Both the position numbers and the translations under genes were made by a program. This document shows positions 6,211-13,273 of a stretch of DNA of 13,300 nucleotides, piece after piece. How positions within the stretch are numbered: position 1 is the first letter of the stretch; each line of letters begins with the position of its first letter. The notes beneath the pieces are model-generated. The model saw only the letters and a program-made list of their open reading frames with translations, made no database searches and was not told the origin of the DNA. Source of the DNA: Bacteroidota bacterium (lineage in GTDB: Bacteria > Bacteroidota > Bacteroidia > Flavobacteriales > Weeksellaceae); NCBI GenBank assembly GCA_023461035.1, contig JAEWOD010000043.1:1-13300 (forward strand), in the 5' to 3' direction.

Positions 6211-7272
6211 TTATATTTTCAAATCCAGGTATTTTTCCATCGGACGCGGCAAAGGTAGTTTTTCCAAATCTTCTGCCTTGTAAATTTCAGCATCCAGTGT
6301 TTCTGAAAGCGATTTTAATTGCTTCGAATTAACCTTTGCACACCAAAAATTGATATGCAAACGCTGATGCGTCAGGATGTGGATTAATTCATGGTTTTTT
6401 CTAAAGACAAATTCAGTTAAAAATGAATCAGATATAATTAATTCAGAATCAGTAGTTTCAATCAATGGAAATGTGAATAAACTCTGCCAAACATCTTTTT
6501 TCTTTCGTTTAACCATCAAATAATTCTTTCCATCTGTAATGTCAAAAAAATGAAAATACCGGTTGGTCACTTTTACTTTTTTGGACTTTACCGGAAGTTG
6601 ATAGACCTTGTTTTTAGCCAAACCTTCACAGGATTCATTTACCGGACAGATTTCACAAAGGGGATTTTGAGGCAAACAAACGGTTGCGCCTAATTCCATC
6701 ACGGCCTGATTAAAATCGCCCGGACGATCATGATCAATGATTTTTTTCCCCAATTCGAAGAAATATTTTTTGGTTTTCGGAATCGAAATGTCCAGATTTA
6801 TGTTAAAATATCGGGCAAAAACACGAAAAGCATTTCCGTCAATCGCCGGAACAGCTTCATGAAATGCAATGGAAGCGATGGCAGCGGCGGTATATTCGCC
6901 CACACCTTTTAATTTCAATAATTCGGCAAAAGTCGTCGGGAAATTTCCTTGAGATTCGCGGATAATCCATTTAGCGGTAAAATGAAGATTGCGGGCTCGG
7001 GAATAATAACCCAAACCTTGCCATAATCTTAAAACCTCTTGCTCGGTTGCAGATGCTAAATCCTGAATCGTAGGGAATTGGCTCACGAAATTTAAATAAT
7101 AATCCATTCCTTGGGCTACCCGGGTTTGCTGTAAAATGATTTCAGAAAGCCAAATTTTATAGGGATCTGACTGATCTCTCCAGGGCAGATTTCGTTTGTT
7201 TTTGTCAAACCAAATCAATATCAGGGAGTTAAAATCATAAATATGATCAGAATTCTTTTTTTGTTTTAACAC
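6211..7272 (-). CDS. mutY: Adenine DNA glycosylase MutY
   Basis: Removes adenine mispaired with 8-oxoguanine in base-excision repair. The 353-residue protein shows PYKIWLSEIILQQTRV with the catalytic Glu at 44. The helix-hairpin-helix KLKGVGEYTAAAIAS lies at about 120-134. It is followed by VPAIDGNAFRVFARYF with the catalytic Asp at 145. The four [4Fe-4S] cysteines are at 199, 206, 209 and 215 (C-x6-C-x2-C-x5-C). Residues about 230-353 form the NUDIX-like domain that recognises 8-oxoguanine. The start at 7272 is GTG: no ATG occurs in frame between it and the upstream stop, and the next internal Met is inside the catalytic core. It heads the ssb-gldD-rseP run and is divergent from the HU gene. 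Confidence 0.96.
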   Translation of the reverse strand: MLKQKKNSDHIYDFNSLILIWFDKNKRNLPWRDQSDPYKIWLSEIILQQTRVAQGMDYYLNFVSQFPTIQDLASATEQEVLRLWQGLGYYSRARNLHFTAKWIIRESQGNFPTTFAELLKLKGVGEYTAAAIASIAFHEAVPAIDGNAFRVFARYFNINLDISIPKTKKYFFELGKKIIDHDRPGDFNQAVMELGATVCLPQNPLCEICPVNESCEGLAKNKVYQLPVKSKKVKVTNRYFHFFDITDGKNYLMVKRKKKDVWQSLFTFPLIETTDSELIISDSFLTEFVFRKNHELIHILTHQRLHINFWCAKVNSKQLKSLSETLDAEIYKAEDLEKLPLPRPMEKYLDLKI

Positions 7273-7278
7273 AAATGT

Positions 7279-7286
7279 TATATTTG
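7279..7286 (+). promoter_or_regulatory. Candidate -7 element for the HU operon
   Basis: TATATTTG matches TAnnTTTG and directly abuts the mutY start codon on the opposite strand. A TTG lies 15 bases upstream (7261-7263), a shorter spacing than usual. It would give HU a leader of roughly 130 bases. Confidence 0.35.
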
Positions 7287-7393
7287 CACCCGTTTCTAAT
7301 GAATGGAATAAATTTTATTTAGGATACTTAACTGGTTCAATTTCACCATTAAGATTCATGAATTTAAGAAATTTATTCGGTTTTTTGGGCAAG

Positions 7394-7401
7394 CAAATTT
7401 A
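7394..7401 (-). promoter_or_regulatory. Candidate -7 element for mutY
   Basis: On the minus strand TAAATTTG matches TAnnTTTG in the 149-bp divergent mutY/HU region. The mutY leader would be about 115 bases. No TTG is found at the -33 position, which would fall just inside the HU coding region, so this is a weak call. Confidence 0.25.
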
Positions 7402-7421
7402 GCAACAAAATATATTTAATC

Positions 7422-7712
7422 ATGACGAAAGCAGAAATTGTGAGCAACATTTCTACTAAATTAGGTTTAGAGAAAAATGAAACTCAAAAGGTAGTTGAAC
7501 ATTTTATGGAGGAAGTAAAAAACTCTTTGGAATCTGGAGAGAATGTTTATTTAAGAGGTTTTGGATCTTTTACAATTAAAAAAAGAGCATCTAAAACAGG
7601 ACGTAATATTTCAAAAGGGACTTCAATTGTAATCCCGGCACACCACGTTCCGGCATTTAAACCGGCCAAAACATTTGTAGAGAGTGTTAAAACGAAAGTA
7701 AAAGTTAAATAA
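7422..7712 (+). CDS. HU family DNA-binding protein
   Basis: A small nucleoid protein that bends DNA as a dimer. The 96 residues follow the HU pattern: MTKAEIVSNISTKLGLEKNE at the N-terminal helices, the saddle segment YLRGFGSFTIKKR, then the DNA-binding arm GRNISKGTSIVIPAHHVPAFKP, in which ISKG replaces the more usual PKTG, and a closing helix AKTFVESVK. The C-terminal tail VKTKVKVK is Lys-rich, which adds positive charge. It is followed after only 8 bp by the 30-residue basic gene and a terminator, so HU and that gene are one operon, divergent from mutY. Confidence 0.96.
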   Translation: MTKAEIVSNISTKLGLEKNETQKVVEHFMEEVKNSLESGENVYLRGFGSFTIKKRASKTGRNISKGTSIVIPAHHVPAFKPAKTFVESVKTKVKVK

Positions 7713-7720
7713 GATAGATT

Positions 7721-7813
7721 ATGCCAAGCGGAAAGAAAAGAAAAAGACATAAGGTAGCAACGCACAAACGTAAAAAAAGACGTAGATTGAACAGACATAA
7801 AAAGAAAAAATAA
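7721..7813 (+). CDS. 30-residue AURKAIP1/COX24-type basic protein, probable small ribosomal component
   Basis: A complete frame from ATG 7721 to TAA 7813 encodes 30 residues, of which 18 are Lys or Arg and 3 are His. It begins MPSGKKRKRHKVATHKRKKR and ends in RHKKKK. The KRKRHK...HKRKKR...RHKKK pattern matches the short Bacteroidota proteins annotated with the AURKAIP1/COX24 C-terminal domain, related to mitoribosomal mS38. Such proteins are believed to sit in the ribosome, which fits the charge. It follows the HU stop by 8 bp and precedes a strong terminator, so it would be co-expressed with HU. The alternative, an HU-associated nucleic-acid-binding peptide, cannot be excluded from sequence. 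Standard gene finders often miss it because of its size. Confidence 0.85.
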   Translation: MPSGKKRKRHKVATHKRKKRRRLNRHKKKK

Positions 7814-7836
7814 TCTGTTTAATAAGAAAGTAACCG

Positions 7837-7882
7837 GCATTTTCCAAAACCATTGGATTTTGGAAAGTGCTTTTGTTGTTTG
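7837..7882 (+). terminator. Rho-independent terminator after the HU operon
   Basis: A 13-bp stem (7837-7849 with 7858-7870, one G-T wobble) encloses an 8-base loop and is followed by TTTTGTTGTTTG (7871-7882). It ends only 24 bases before the RNase G start, which leaves no room for a standard promoter after it. RNase G therefore probably depends on read-through or on a promoter inside or upstream of the hairpin. Confidence 0.75.
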
Positions 7883-7906
7883 TTAGTATTCATTTAATTC
7901 AATCAA

Positions 7907-9475
7907 GTGAATAAAGAATTAGTTGTATCTACCGGTGAGGATTTTGTCCAAATTGCCATGTTGGAAGATGGAAGGCTTATGGAACTCCATCAGGAAAACG
8001 TGGATCTTAATTTTGCCGTGGGCGATATGTATTTGGGCAAGGTCAAAAAACTCGCACCCAGTTTAAATGCTGCATTTGTCGATATAGGGTATTCAAAAGA
8101 TGCTTTTTTACATTACCATGATTTGGGGCCAAATGTAAAATCTTTTAAAACCTATACACAACTCGTCAATTCCGGGAAGTATAAATCACCGAACTTGAAA
8201 TCGTTTCGGAAGGAAGATTTGATAAAAAAAGACGGAACCATTGATCAGGTGCTTTCTCCGGGTGACAGTATCGTCATTCAAATAACCAAAGAACCCATTC
8301 ATACCAAAGGGCCGAGAATTACCTCCGAAATCTCCATCGCGGGACGTTTTCTGATTCTGACACCTTTTTCAGATAAAGTTTCCGTTTCCCAAAAAATCAA
8401 ATCCAAATCGGAAAGGGATCGTTTGGTGGCTTTGGTGGAAAGTATCAAACCGGAAGGGTTTGGGATCATCATACGGACAGTTGCCGAAGGAAAAAAAGTA
8501 GCTGAATTACATGCCGATTTGAATTATTTGATGAACAAATGGCAAATCGTCTTTAAAAATATTCAGAAAAAAGTGGTTCCGATGAAATTATTAAACGAAA
8601 TGGACAGAGCCTCTGCCATTTTGAGGGATAATTTTAACGAAGACTTTGTCAAAATCACCGTGGATGATGATGGTTTGGCAGAGGATATGACCGAATATTT
8701 AAATGTCATCGCACCCGGAAAATCAGGCATCATCAAAGTTTCTTCTGAAGGAGATGTCCCTCTTTTTGAGCGAATGGGAATCGAGCGTCAAATCAAATTT
8801 TCATTTGGTAAAAATGTAACCATTCCACAGTCAAAAGGTGCGTATTTGGTGATTGAGCATACGGAAGCCCTTCATGTAATCGATGTGAATTCGGGAAATA
8901 TTTCCAGAAGTTCCAATAATCAGGAAGATACAGCACTTGCAGTCAATAAAATTGCGGCCTCTGAAGTTGCAAGACAATTGAGATTGCGCGATATGGGAGG
9001 CATCATAGTGGTGGACTTCATCGATATGACCAACAACGAGAACAAAAAAGCACTCTACGAACATCTTCGGGCCGAAATGCAAAAAGACCGTGCAAAACAT
9101 AAGATTTTGCCTCCGAGTAAATTTGGGTTGATTCAGATCACACGACAAAGAGTTCGTCCGGAGTTGAACATCACCACCACGGAAGAAAATCCAAATGCCG
9201 GAAGTGAAGAAGTAGAAGCACCCATTCTATTGATTGAGAAAATGGAGCAGATTTTACGAAATATAGTAGAAACAAAAGGTAAAAAAGCAAATGATATTTC
9301 GCTTCATGTCCATCCTTTCGTTGCCGCTTATCTCACAAAAGGTATCCCAAGCATACGTCAAAAATGGTATATGAAGTTTAAAAAATGGATAAAAATCGTT
9401 CCAAGAGATTCGTACAAATATCTGCAATTCAATTTCTTAAATAAGAATAACACATTGTTTAACGAGTCAAATTGA
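7907..9475 (+). CDS. rng: Ribonuclease G/E family endoribonuclease
   Basis: Cytoplasmic endoribonuclease for rRNA processing and mRNA turnover. The 522-residue protein starts at GTG 7907; the family-typical MNKELVVS opening supports this start. An S1-like domain (about 38-130) includes VGDMYLGKVKKLAPSLNAAFVDIGYSKDAFL, interrupted by a Lys-rich insert (about 78-112). Next comes the conserved GPRITSEISIAGRFL (135-149). The two metal-binding aspartates are D326 (HVIDVNSGN) and D370 (IIVVDFIDM). After QITRQRVRPEL the CPxC Zn-link of E. coli RNase E/G is replaced by a Thr/Glu/Asn stretch without cysteine, as I recall for other Bacteroidota members. There is no long C-terminal degradosome scaffold, so this is the short RNase G form. 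Confidence 0.95.
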   Translation: MNKELVVSTGEDFVQIAMLEDGRLMELHQENVDLNFAVGDMYLGKVKKLAPSLNAAFVDIGYSKDAFLHYHDLGPNVKSFKTYTQLVNSGKYKSPNLKSFRKEDLIKKDGTIDQVLSPGDSIVIQITKEPIHTKGPRITSEISIAGRFLILTPFSDKVSVSQKIKSKSERDRLVALVESIKPEGFGIIIRTVAEGKKVAELHADLNYLMNKWQIVFKNIQKKVVPMKLLNEMDRASAILRDNFNEDFVKITVDDDGLAEDMTEYLNVIAPGKSGIIKVSSEGDVPLFERMGIERQIKFSFGKNVTIPQSKGAYLVIEHTEALHVIDVNSGNISRSSNNQEDTALAVNKIAASEVARQLRLRDMGGIIVVDFIDMTNNENKKALYEHLRAEMQKDRAKHKILPPSKFGLIQITRQRVRPELNITTTEENPNAGSEEVEAPILLIEKMEQILRNIVETKGKKANDISLHVHPFVAAYLTKGIPSIRQKWYMKFKKWIKIVPRDSYKYLQFNFLNKNNTLFNESN

Positions 9476-9549
9476 TATCAAATTCCATAAAAAACAATAT
9501 TTAATTTCAATGAGAATTATTTTTTCAGTTAATTTGCCACAAATTTAAA

Positions 9550-10209
9550 ATGGAGCCGAAGAAAGATTTATTGAGATGGCAATGGCCGTTCTTTTTGATT
9601 TTTTTTGTGATCAATTTCACGGGGCTTTTGGCTATTTCCTATTTCGGAAAAGATAATCTTCACATTTATTTTAACCAACACTTTCATAACGGTATTTGGG
9701 ATCATTTCTTTAAATATTATACAGACGTTGCCACGACCTATGTTTTGATCATTACATTGCTGTTTATTATTTGGAAAAAGAATTGGCGTCATTTTTTGTT
9801 TTTGGGAGGAGCCGCATTGGTTTCCAGTATTGGTAGCTCCCTGATTAAAAGAAGTTTGTTTGTCCATGGACACAGACCGACTCATTATTTTGAATTAAAG
9901 CACATAAAATTGAGATTGGTAGAAGGCGTGGAATCTCAAATTCCTTATACCTTTCCGTCAGGGCACACAGTATTGGCCGTTATCCTTTGTTTTTATCTGT
10001 GTATGCAGACCAAAAACCGGGTTCTGCAGATTTTTATCTGTCTTTTGATGGGGTTGGTAGCCGTAGGAAGAGTTTATCTTTCCAAACATTTCGTAATCGA
10101 TACGATAGGCGGAAGCATGCTCGGTTTGTTTTTTGCTATTTTAGGCTATTATCTCGTTTGGGAATGTTCCAATGATAAATTGGATCGTAAAATACTCCCC
10201 ACTAAATAA
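9550..10209 (+). CDS. PAP2 family membrane phosphatase
   Basis: An integral membrane acid phosphatase of the PAP2 superfamily, which removes phosphate from lipid substrates such as undecaprenyl diphosphate, phosphatidylglycerol phosphate or lipid A. The 219-residue protein has about six hydrophobic segments. The three active-site motifs are a Lys-Arg (100-101) leading to HRP at 108-110, PSGH at 136-139, and R174-x5-H180-x3-D184. Together they supply the nucleophile and phosphate pocket on the outer face of the inner membrane. It starts 74 bp after rng and ends 48 bp before the amidase gene. The exact substrate cannot be read from the sequence; no lipid A or peptidoglycan gene is adjacent. Confidence 0.93.
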   Translation: MEPKKDLLRWQWPFFLIFFVINFTGLLAISYFGKDNLHIYFNQHFHNGIWDHFFKYYTDVATTYVLIITLLFIIWKKNWRHFLFLGGAALVSSIGSSLIKRSLFVHGHRPTHYFELKHIKLRLVEGVESQIPYTFPSGHTVLAVILCFYLCMQTKNRVLQIFICLLMGLVAVGRVYLSKHFVIDTIGGSMLGLFFAILGYYLVWECSNDKLDRKILPTK

Positions 10210-10257
10210 TTTCTTCAATTTTGATTGATTCAAATCAAGTCTTCTTACATTTAAAAA

Positions 10258-11025
10258 ATGAAAGAAGTAATCAAAATCAGTTTAGCCCAATTTGATATCG
10301 AATGGGAAAATCCTCAATCCAATCTGGAATTTCTGGATGATTTGCTGGACAATCACGGTTCCGATCTGGTCATTCTCCCTGAAATGTTCACTACGGGTTT
10401 TTCCATGAACGCCCGACAAATTGCCGAGAAACCCTTTGGTAATTCTTTTCAATGGATGAAATCCATCGCCCAAAAGGGAAATTGCGCTGTCAGCGGAAGC
10501 ATCTCCACCCAAGAGAACGGAAAATACTATAATCGGCACTATTTCGTAACGCCTGAAGAAACGGTTGTTTACGACAAAAAACATCTTTTCGGATACGGAA
10601 AAGAGCCGGAAGCTTATTCCCCCGGAAATGAAATCGTTTCGGTTGAATTCTGCGGATGGAAATTTCGGTTGATTACCTGTTATGATTTGCGTTTTCCGGT
10701 TTGGTGCAGAAATACGGATGATTATGATGCGCTGATTTGTGTTGCCAATTGGCCGGCCGTTCGGGTTGAACCCTGGAAAGCACTTTTAAGGGCTCGTGCG
10801 ATTGAAAACATGGCTTATACAATTGGTGTTAATCGAATAGGAATAGATGATTATGATTTGGAATACAATGGGAATTCAAAGGTTTTTGATCCAATTGGGA
10901 ACGAATTGAATTTAAAAACCCAAAGTCAATTTCTTTTTCAAACAGAAATTTCACTCGAAAACCTCAGAAATTATCGTGAAAATTTCGGATTTCTCAATGA
11001 CCGAGACAGGTTTTTACTCCAATGA
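10258..11025 (+). CDS. Nitrilase-superfamily amidase, YafV-like omega-amidase
   Basis: A cytoplasmic carbon-nitrogen hydrolase. The 255-residue protein carries the nitrilase triad: E42 in VILPEMFTTGF, K107 in YDKKHLFGYGKE and C141 in LITCYDLRFPVW. The length and the DKKHLF and PWKALLRARAIENMAY segments resemble E. coli YafV, an omega-amidase that hydrolyses alpha-ketoglutaramate to 2-oxoglutarate and ammonia, a repair step after glutamine transamination. The omega-amidase call is by family likeness; a general nitrilase is the fallback. It follows the PAP2 gene in the same direction. Its stop is followed within 13 bases by the palindromic repeats of a decayed element, so that insertion left the reading frame intact. 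Confidence 0.92.
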   Translation: MKEVIKISLAQFDIEWENPQSNLEFLDDLLDNHGSDLVILPEMFTTGFSMNARQIAEKPFGNSFQWMKSIAQKGNCAVSGSISTQENGKYYNRHYFVTPEETVVYDKKHLFGYGKEPEAYSPGNEIVSVEFCGWKFRLITCYDLRFPVWCRNTDDYDALICVANWPAVRVEPWKALLRARAIENMAYTIGVNRIGIDDYDLEYNGNSKVFDPIGNELNLKTQSQFLFQTEISLENLRNYRENFGFLNDRDRFLLQ

Positions 11026-11038
11026 TGAAATCTTCCAC

Positions 11039-11096
11039 TCACCAAAAAACTTAACTTTTGGTGAATGAACTCACCAAAAAGCCTAACTTTTGGTGA
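11039..11096. repeat. Two tandem near-identical palindromes upstream of the ATPase remnant
   Basis: Two 26-base hairpins lie at 11039-11064 and 11071-11096, a 32-base period. Each has perfect 9-bp arms TCACCAAAA / TTTTGGTGA. The 8-base loops differ at two or three positions (AACTTAAC versus AGCCTAAC). The second ends 15 bases before the ATG of the truncated ATPase. There is no T-tract after either hairpin, so they are not ordinary terminators. They look like paired binding sites or leader hairpins of the ATPase gene. Confidence 0.85.
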
Positions 11097-11111
11097 ATTG
11101 AAATTCAATTT

Positions 11112-11222
11112 ATGATTGAACGTATTACTCAAAACACTATTTCCGATGATTTATTTAAAGGAAAAACCATTATCGTTATCGGGGCAAGGCAAGTGGGGAA
11201 AACGACACTTATCGGGGTTTAA
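11112..11222 (+). pseudogene. N-terminal remnant of an AAA ATPase (AAA_14/DUF4143-like)
   Basis: ATG 11112 opens 36 codons ending at TAA 11220-11222. The short product begins MIERITQNTISDDLF and contains IIVIGARQVGKTTL, a Walker A P-loop preceded by IGARQ, typical of the Bacteroidota and archaeal ATPases that pair an AAA_14 domain with DUF4143. Full members of that family are around 400 residues. Here homology stops right after the P-loop, at the ATC codon near 11213, and the following bases up to lepA show no continuation in any frame that I can see. It is therefore a deletion remnant, not a functional small protein. The P-loop codons are intact, which suggests recent loss. Confidence 0.7.
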
Positions 11223-11304
11223 AGTTGGATTAAAAACCTTTCATATTTTTATTTTAACTTGAGATTCTGTGAAAATTCATAGTTACTCTGTCTGTATTTT
11301 TTCA

Positions 11305-11338
11305 TTGTATAAAAGCGACTAAAAATTATGTATTTTTG
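11305..11338 (+). promoter_or_regulatory. Bacteroidetes-type promoter of lepA
   Basis: TTG at 11305-11307 is followed after 23 bases by TATTTTTG at 11331-11338, fitting the -33 TTG / -7 TAnnTTTG pattern. Transcription would begin near 11342-11345, giving a leader of only 11-14 bases before ATG 11356. The 82 bases between the ATPase remnant and this promoter hold nothing recognisable. Confidence 0.6.
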
Positions 11339-11355
11339 CATCCTTAATTGAATCA

Positions 11356-13152
11356 ATGAAGAACATTCGGAATTTTTGCATCATTGCGCACATTGACCAC
11401 GGAAAAAGCACACTGGCAGACCGGCTTTTGCAGATAACCAACACGGTAACGGAACGTGAACTGCAAAATCAGGTTTTGGATGATATGGATCTGGAGCGGG
11501 AAAAAGGAATTACCATAAAATCCCATGCCATCCAAATGGACTATGAGCTGGATGGCCAAAATTATATTCTCAATCTGATCGACACGCCCGGCCACGTGGA
11601 TTTTTCTTACGAAGTTTCGCGTTCTATTGCGGCTTGTGAAGGAGCGCTTTTAATCGTAGATGCTGCACAAAGCATTCAGGCACAGACGATTTCCAATTTA
11701 TATCTCGCATTGGAAAATGATTTGGAGATTATTCCGGTGTTGAATAAAATCGATTTGCCAAGTGCCAATCCGGAAGAAGTAACTGACGATATCGTGGATC
11801 TTTTGGGTTGTAAACCCGAAGAAGTTTTGCGCGTGAGCGGAAAGACCGGAGAAGGAGTGGAGAATTTGCTTCGAACCATTATCGAAAAAGTTCCACCGCC
11901 GCAAGGTGACCCGAAAGCACCGCTTCAGGCATTGATTTTTGATTCGGTTTTTAATCCTTTTCGAGGGATCGAAGCTTTCTATAAAGTTGTAAACGGAGAA
12001 ATTAGAAAAGGCCAGGAAGTAAAATTCATGGCGACCGGTAAAAAATACGGTGCCGATGAAGTCGGGACTTTAAAATTAAAACAAGTTGAAAAGAAAGTCA
12101 TTTCTACAGGAGATGTAGGTTATATCATTTCAGGGATTAAAGACGCAAGTGAAGTGAAAGTCGGGGATACGATTACCTCAGTTGAAAATCCGGCTTCAGA
12201 AGCCATTTCAGGTTTTGAAGAAGTAAAACCGATGGTTTTTGCGGGAATTTATCCGGTGGATACGGAAGATTATGAAGAGTTGCGGTTTTCCATCGAAAAA
12301 CTGCGTTTAAATGATGCTTCGCTGACCTTTGAGCCGGAATCTTCGGCGGCATTGGGATTTGGTTTCCGGTGTGGATTTCTCGGAATGTTGCATTTGGAAA
12401 TCATTCAGGAGCGTTTGGAGCGTGAATTTGACATGAACGTGATTACTACAGTTCCCAACGTTTCTTATCATGCCTTTACGGAAAAATATCCGGACAAAAT
12501 GATTTTGGTGAACAATCCTTCGGAATTACCGGATCCTTCCGGGTTGAACCGGGTGGAAGAGCCTTACATCCGTGCTTCGATCATCACGAAATCGGATTTC
12601 GTGGGACAGGTCATGACTTTGTGTATCGAAAAAAGAGGAATTCTAAAAAACCAGAATTACCTCACACAACATCGGGTGGAATTGATTTTCGAATTACCGC
12701 TTGCAGAAGTTGTATTTGATTTTTATGACCGTTTGAAATCGATTTCAAAAGGATATGCATCATTTGATTATCAGCCATTGGATATGCGTGCTTCAAAATT
12801 GGTAAAAGTGGATATTTTGATCAACGCTGAGCCGGTCGATGCGCTTTCGGCTTTGATTCACGTGGACAACGCATACGGAATCGGGAAGAAGATGTGTGAG
12901 AAACTGAAAGAACTGATCCCAAGACAACAATTTGATATTCCGATTCAGGCGGCAATCGGTGCGAAAATCATTGCCCGTGAAACGATCAAAGCACTTCGTA
13001 AAGATGTTACGGCAAAATGTTACGGCGGGGATATTTCACGTAAACGAAAATTGTTAGAAAAACAAAAAGCAGGTAAAAAGAAAATGCGCCAGATCGGTCG
13101 GGTAGAAGTGCCTCAATCTGCATTTTTAGCGGTTTTGAAGTTGAATGATTAA
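11356..13152 (+). CDS. lepA: Elongation factor 4 (LepA) translational GTPase
   Basis: A ribosome-binding GTPase paralogous to EF-G that acts on translocated or stalled ribosomes and in 30S biogenesis. The 598 residues equal the family's usual length. The GTPase motifs are AHIDHGKST (11-19), GITIKS (51-56), DTPGH (76-80), NKID (130-133) and an SGKTGEGV G5 segment. Domains II, III and V follow, the last with GFRCGFLGMLHLEIIQERLEREF split over two matching stretches. The LepA-specific C-terminal domain ends in KCYGGDISRKRKLLEKQK...GRVEVPQSAFLAVL, with no domain IV as in EF-G. The start is ATG 11356, right behind a typical promoter. The gene stands alone in the window: the upstream neighbour is a decayed element, and nothing recognisable follows in the remaining 148 bases. 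Confidence 0.98.
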   Translation: MKNIRNFCIIAHIDHGKSTLADRLLQITNTVTERELQNQVLDDMDLEREKGITIKSHAIQMDYELDGQNYILNLIDTPGHVDFSYEVSRSIAACEGALLIVDAAQSIQAQTISNLYLALENDLEIIPVLNKIDLPSANPEEVTDDIVDLLGCKPEEVLRVSGKTGEGVENLLRTIIEKVPPPQGDPKAPLQALIFDSVFNPFRGIEAFYKVVNGEIRKGQEVKFMATGKKYGADEVGTLKLKQVEKKVISTGDVGYIISGIKDASEVKVGDTITSVENPASEAISGFEEVKPMVFAGIYPVDTEDYEELRFSIEKLRLNDASLTFEPESSAALGFGFRCGFLGMLHLEIIQERLEREFDMNVITTVPNVSYHAFTEKYPDKMILVNNPSELPDPSGLNRVEEPYIRASIITKSDFVGQVMTLCIEKRGILKNQNYLTQHRVELIFELPLAEVVFDFYDRLKSISKGYASFDYQPLDMRASKLVKVDILINAEPVDALSALIHVDNAYGIGKKMCEKLKELIPRQQFDIPIQAAIGAKIIARETIKALRKDVTAKCYGGDISRKRKLLEKQKAGKKKMRQIGRVEVPQSAFLAVLKLND

Positions 13153-13247
13153 GGACCAATTGATATAAAAAATGGTAATGTACTGAAAAATGGTTGGTGG
13201 ATTATTGAAAAATAATTCATATACTGTAGCATCAGTTTGAAGAGGAA

Positions 13248-13273
13248 GTTGGCCTTGCTGAGGAGCAACCAAC
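13248..13273. other. Bulged hairpin after lepA
   Basis: GTTGG (13248-13252) pairs with CCAAC (13269-13273) and TTGCT (13255-13259) pairs with AGCAA (13264-13268), around a GAGG loop, with a two-base CC bulge on the left arm. No T-tract follows, so it is not a standard terminator. The rest of 13153-13300 shows no gene on either strand within the window; the nine bases CATATACTG occur twice (13218-13226 and 13291-13299). Confidence 0.3.

Noticed and set aside
7547..7840. A 97-codon minus-strand frame across HU and the basic mini-gene
   Set aside because: Antisense to two well-supported genes; its Leu/Phe-rich start is simply the complement of the Lys-rich codons.
9529..9536. TTAATTTG as a promoter for the PAP2 gene
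   Set aside because: It misses the second position of TAnnTTTG and has no TTG at the -33 distance.
10221..10238. TTGATT/AATCAA hairpin between the PAP2 and amidase genes
   Set aside because: Six AT-rich base pairs with no T-tract or motif; too weak to call a terminator or operator.
11026..11100. CRISPR-like repeat array or terminator pair
   Set aside because: Only two units, each a palindrome with no spacer pattern, and no T-tract after either stem.
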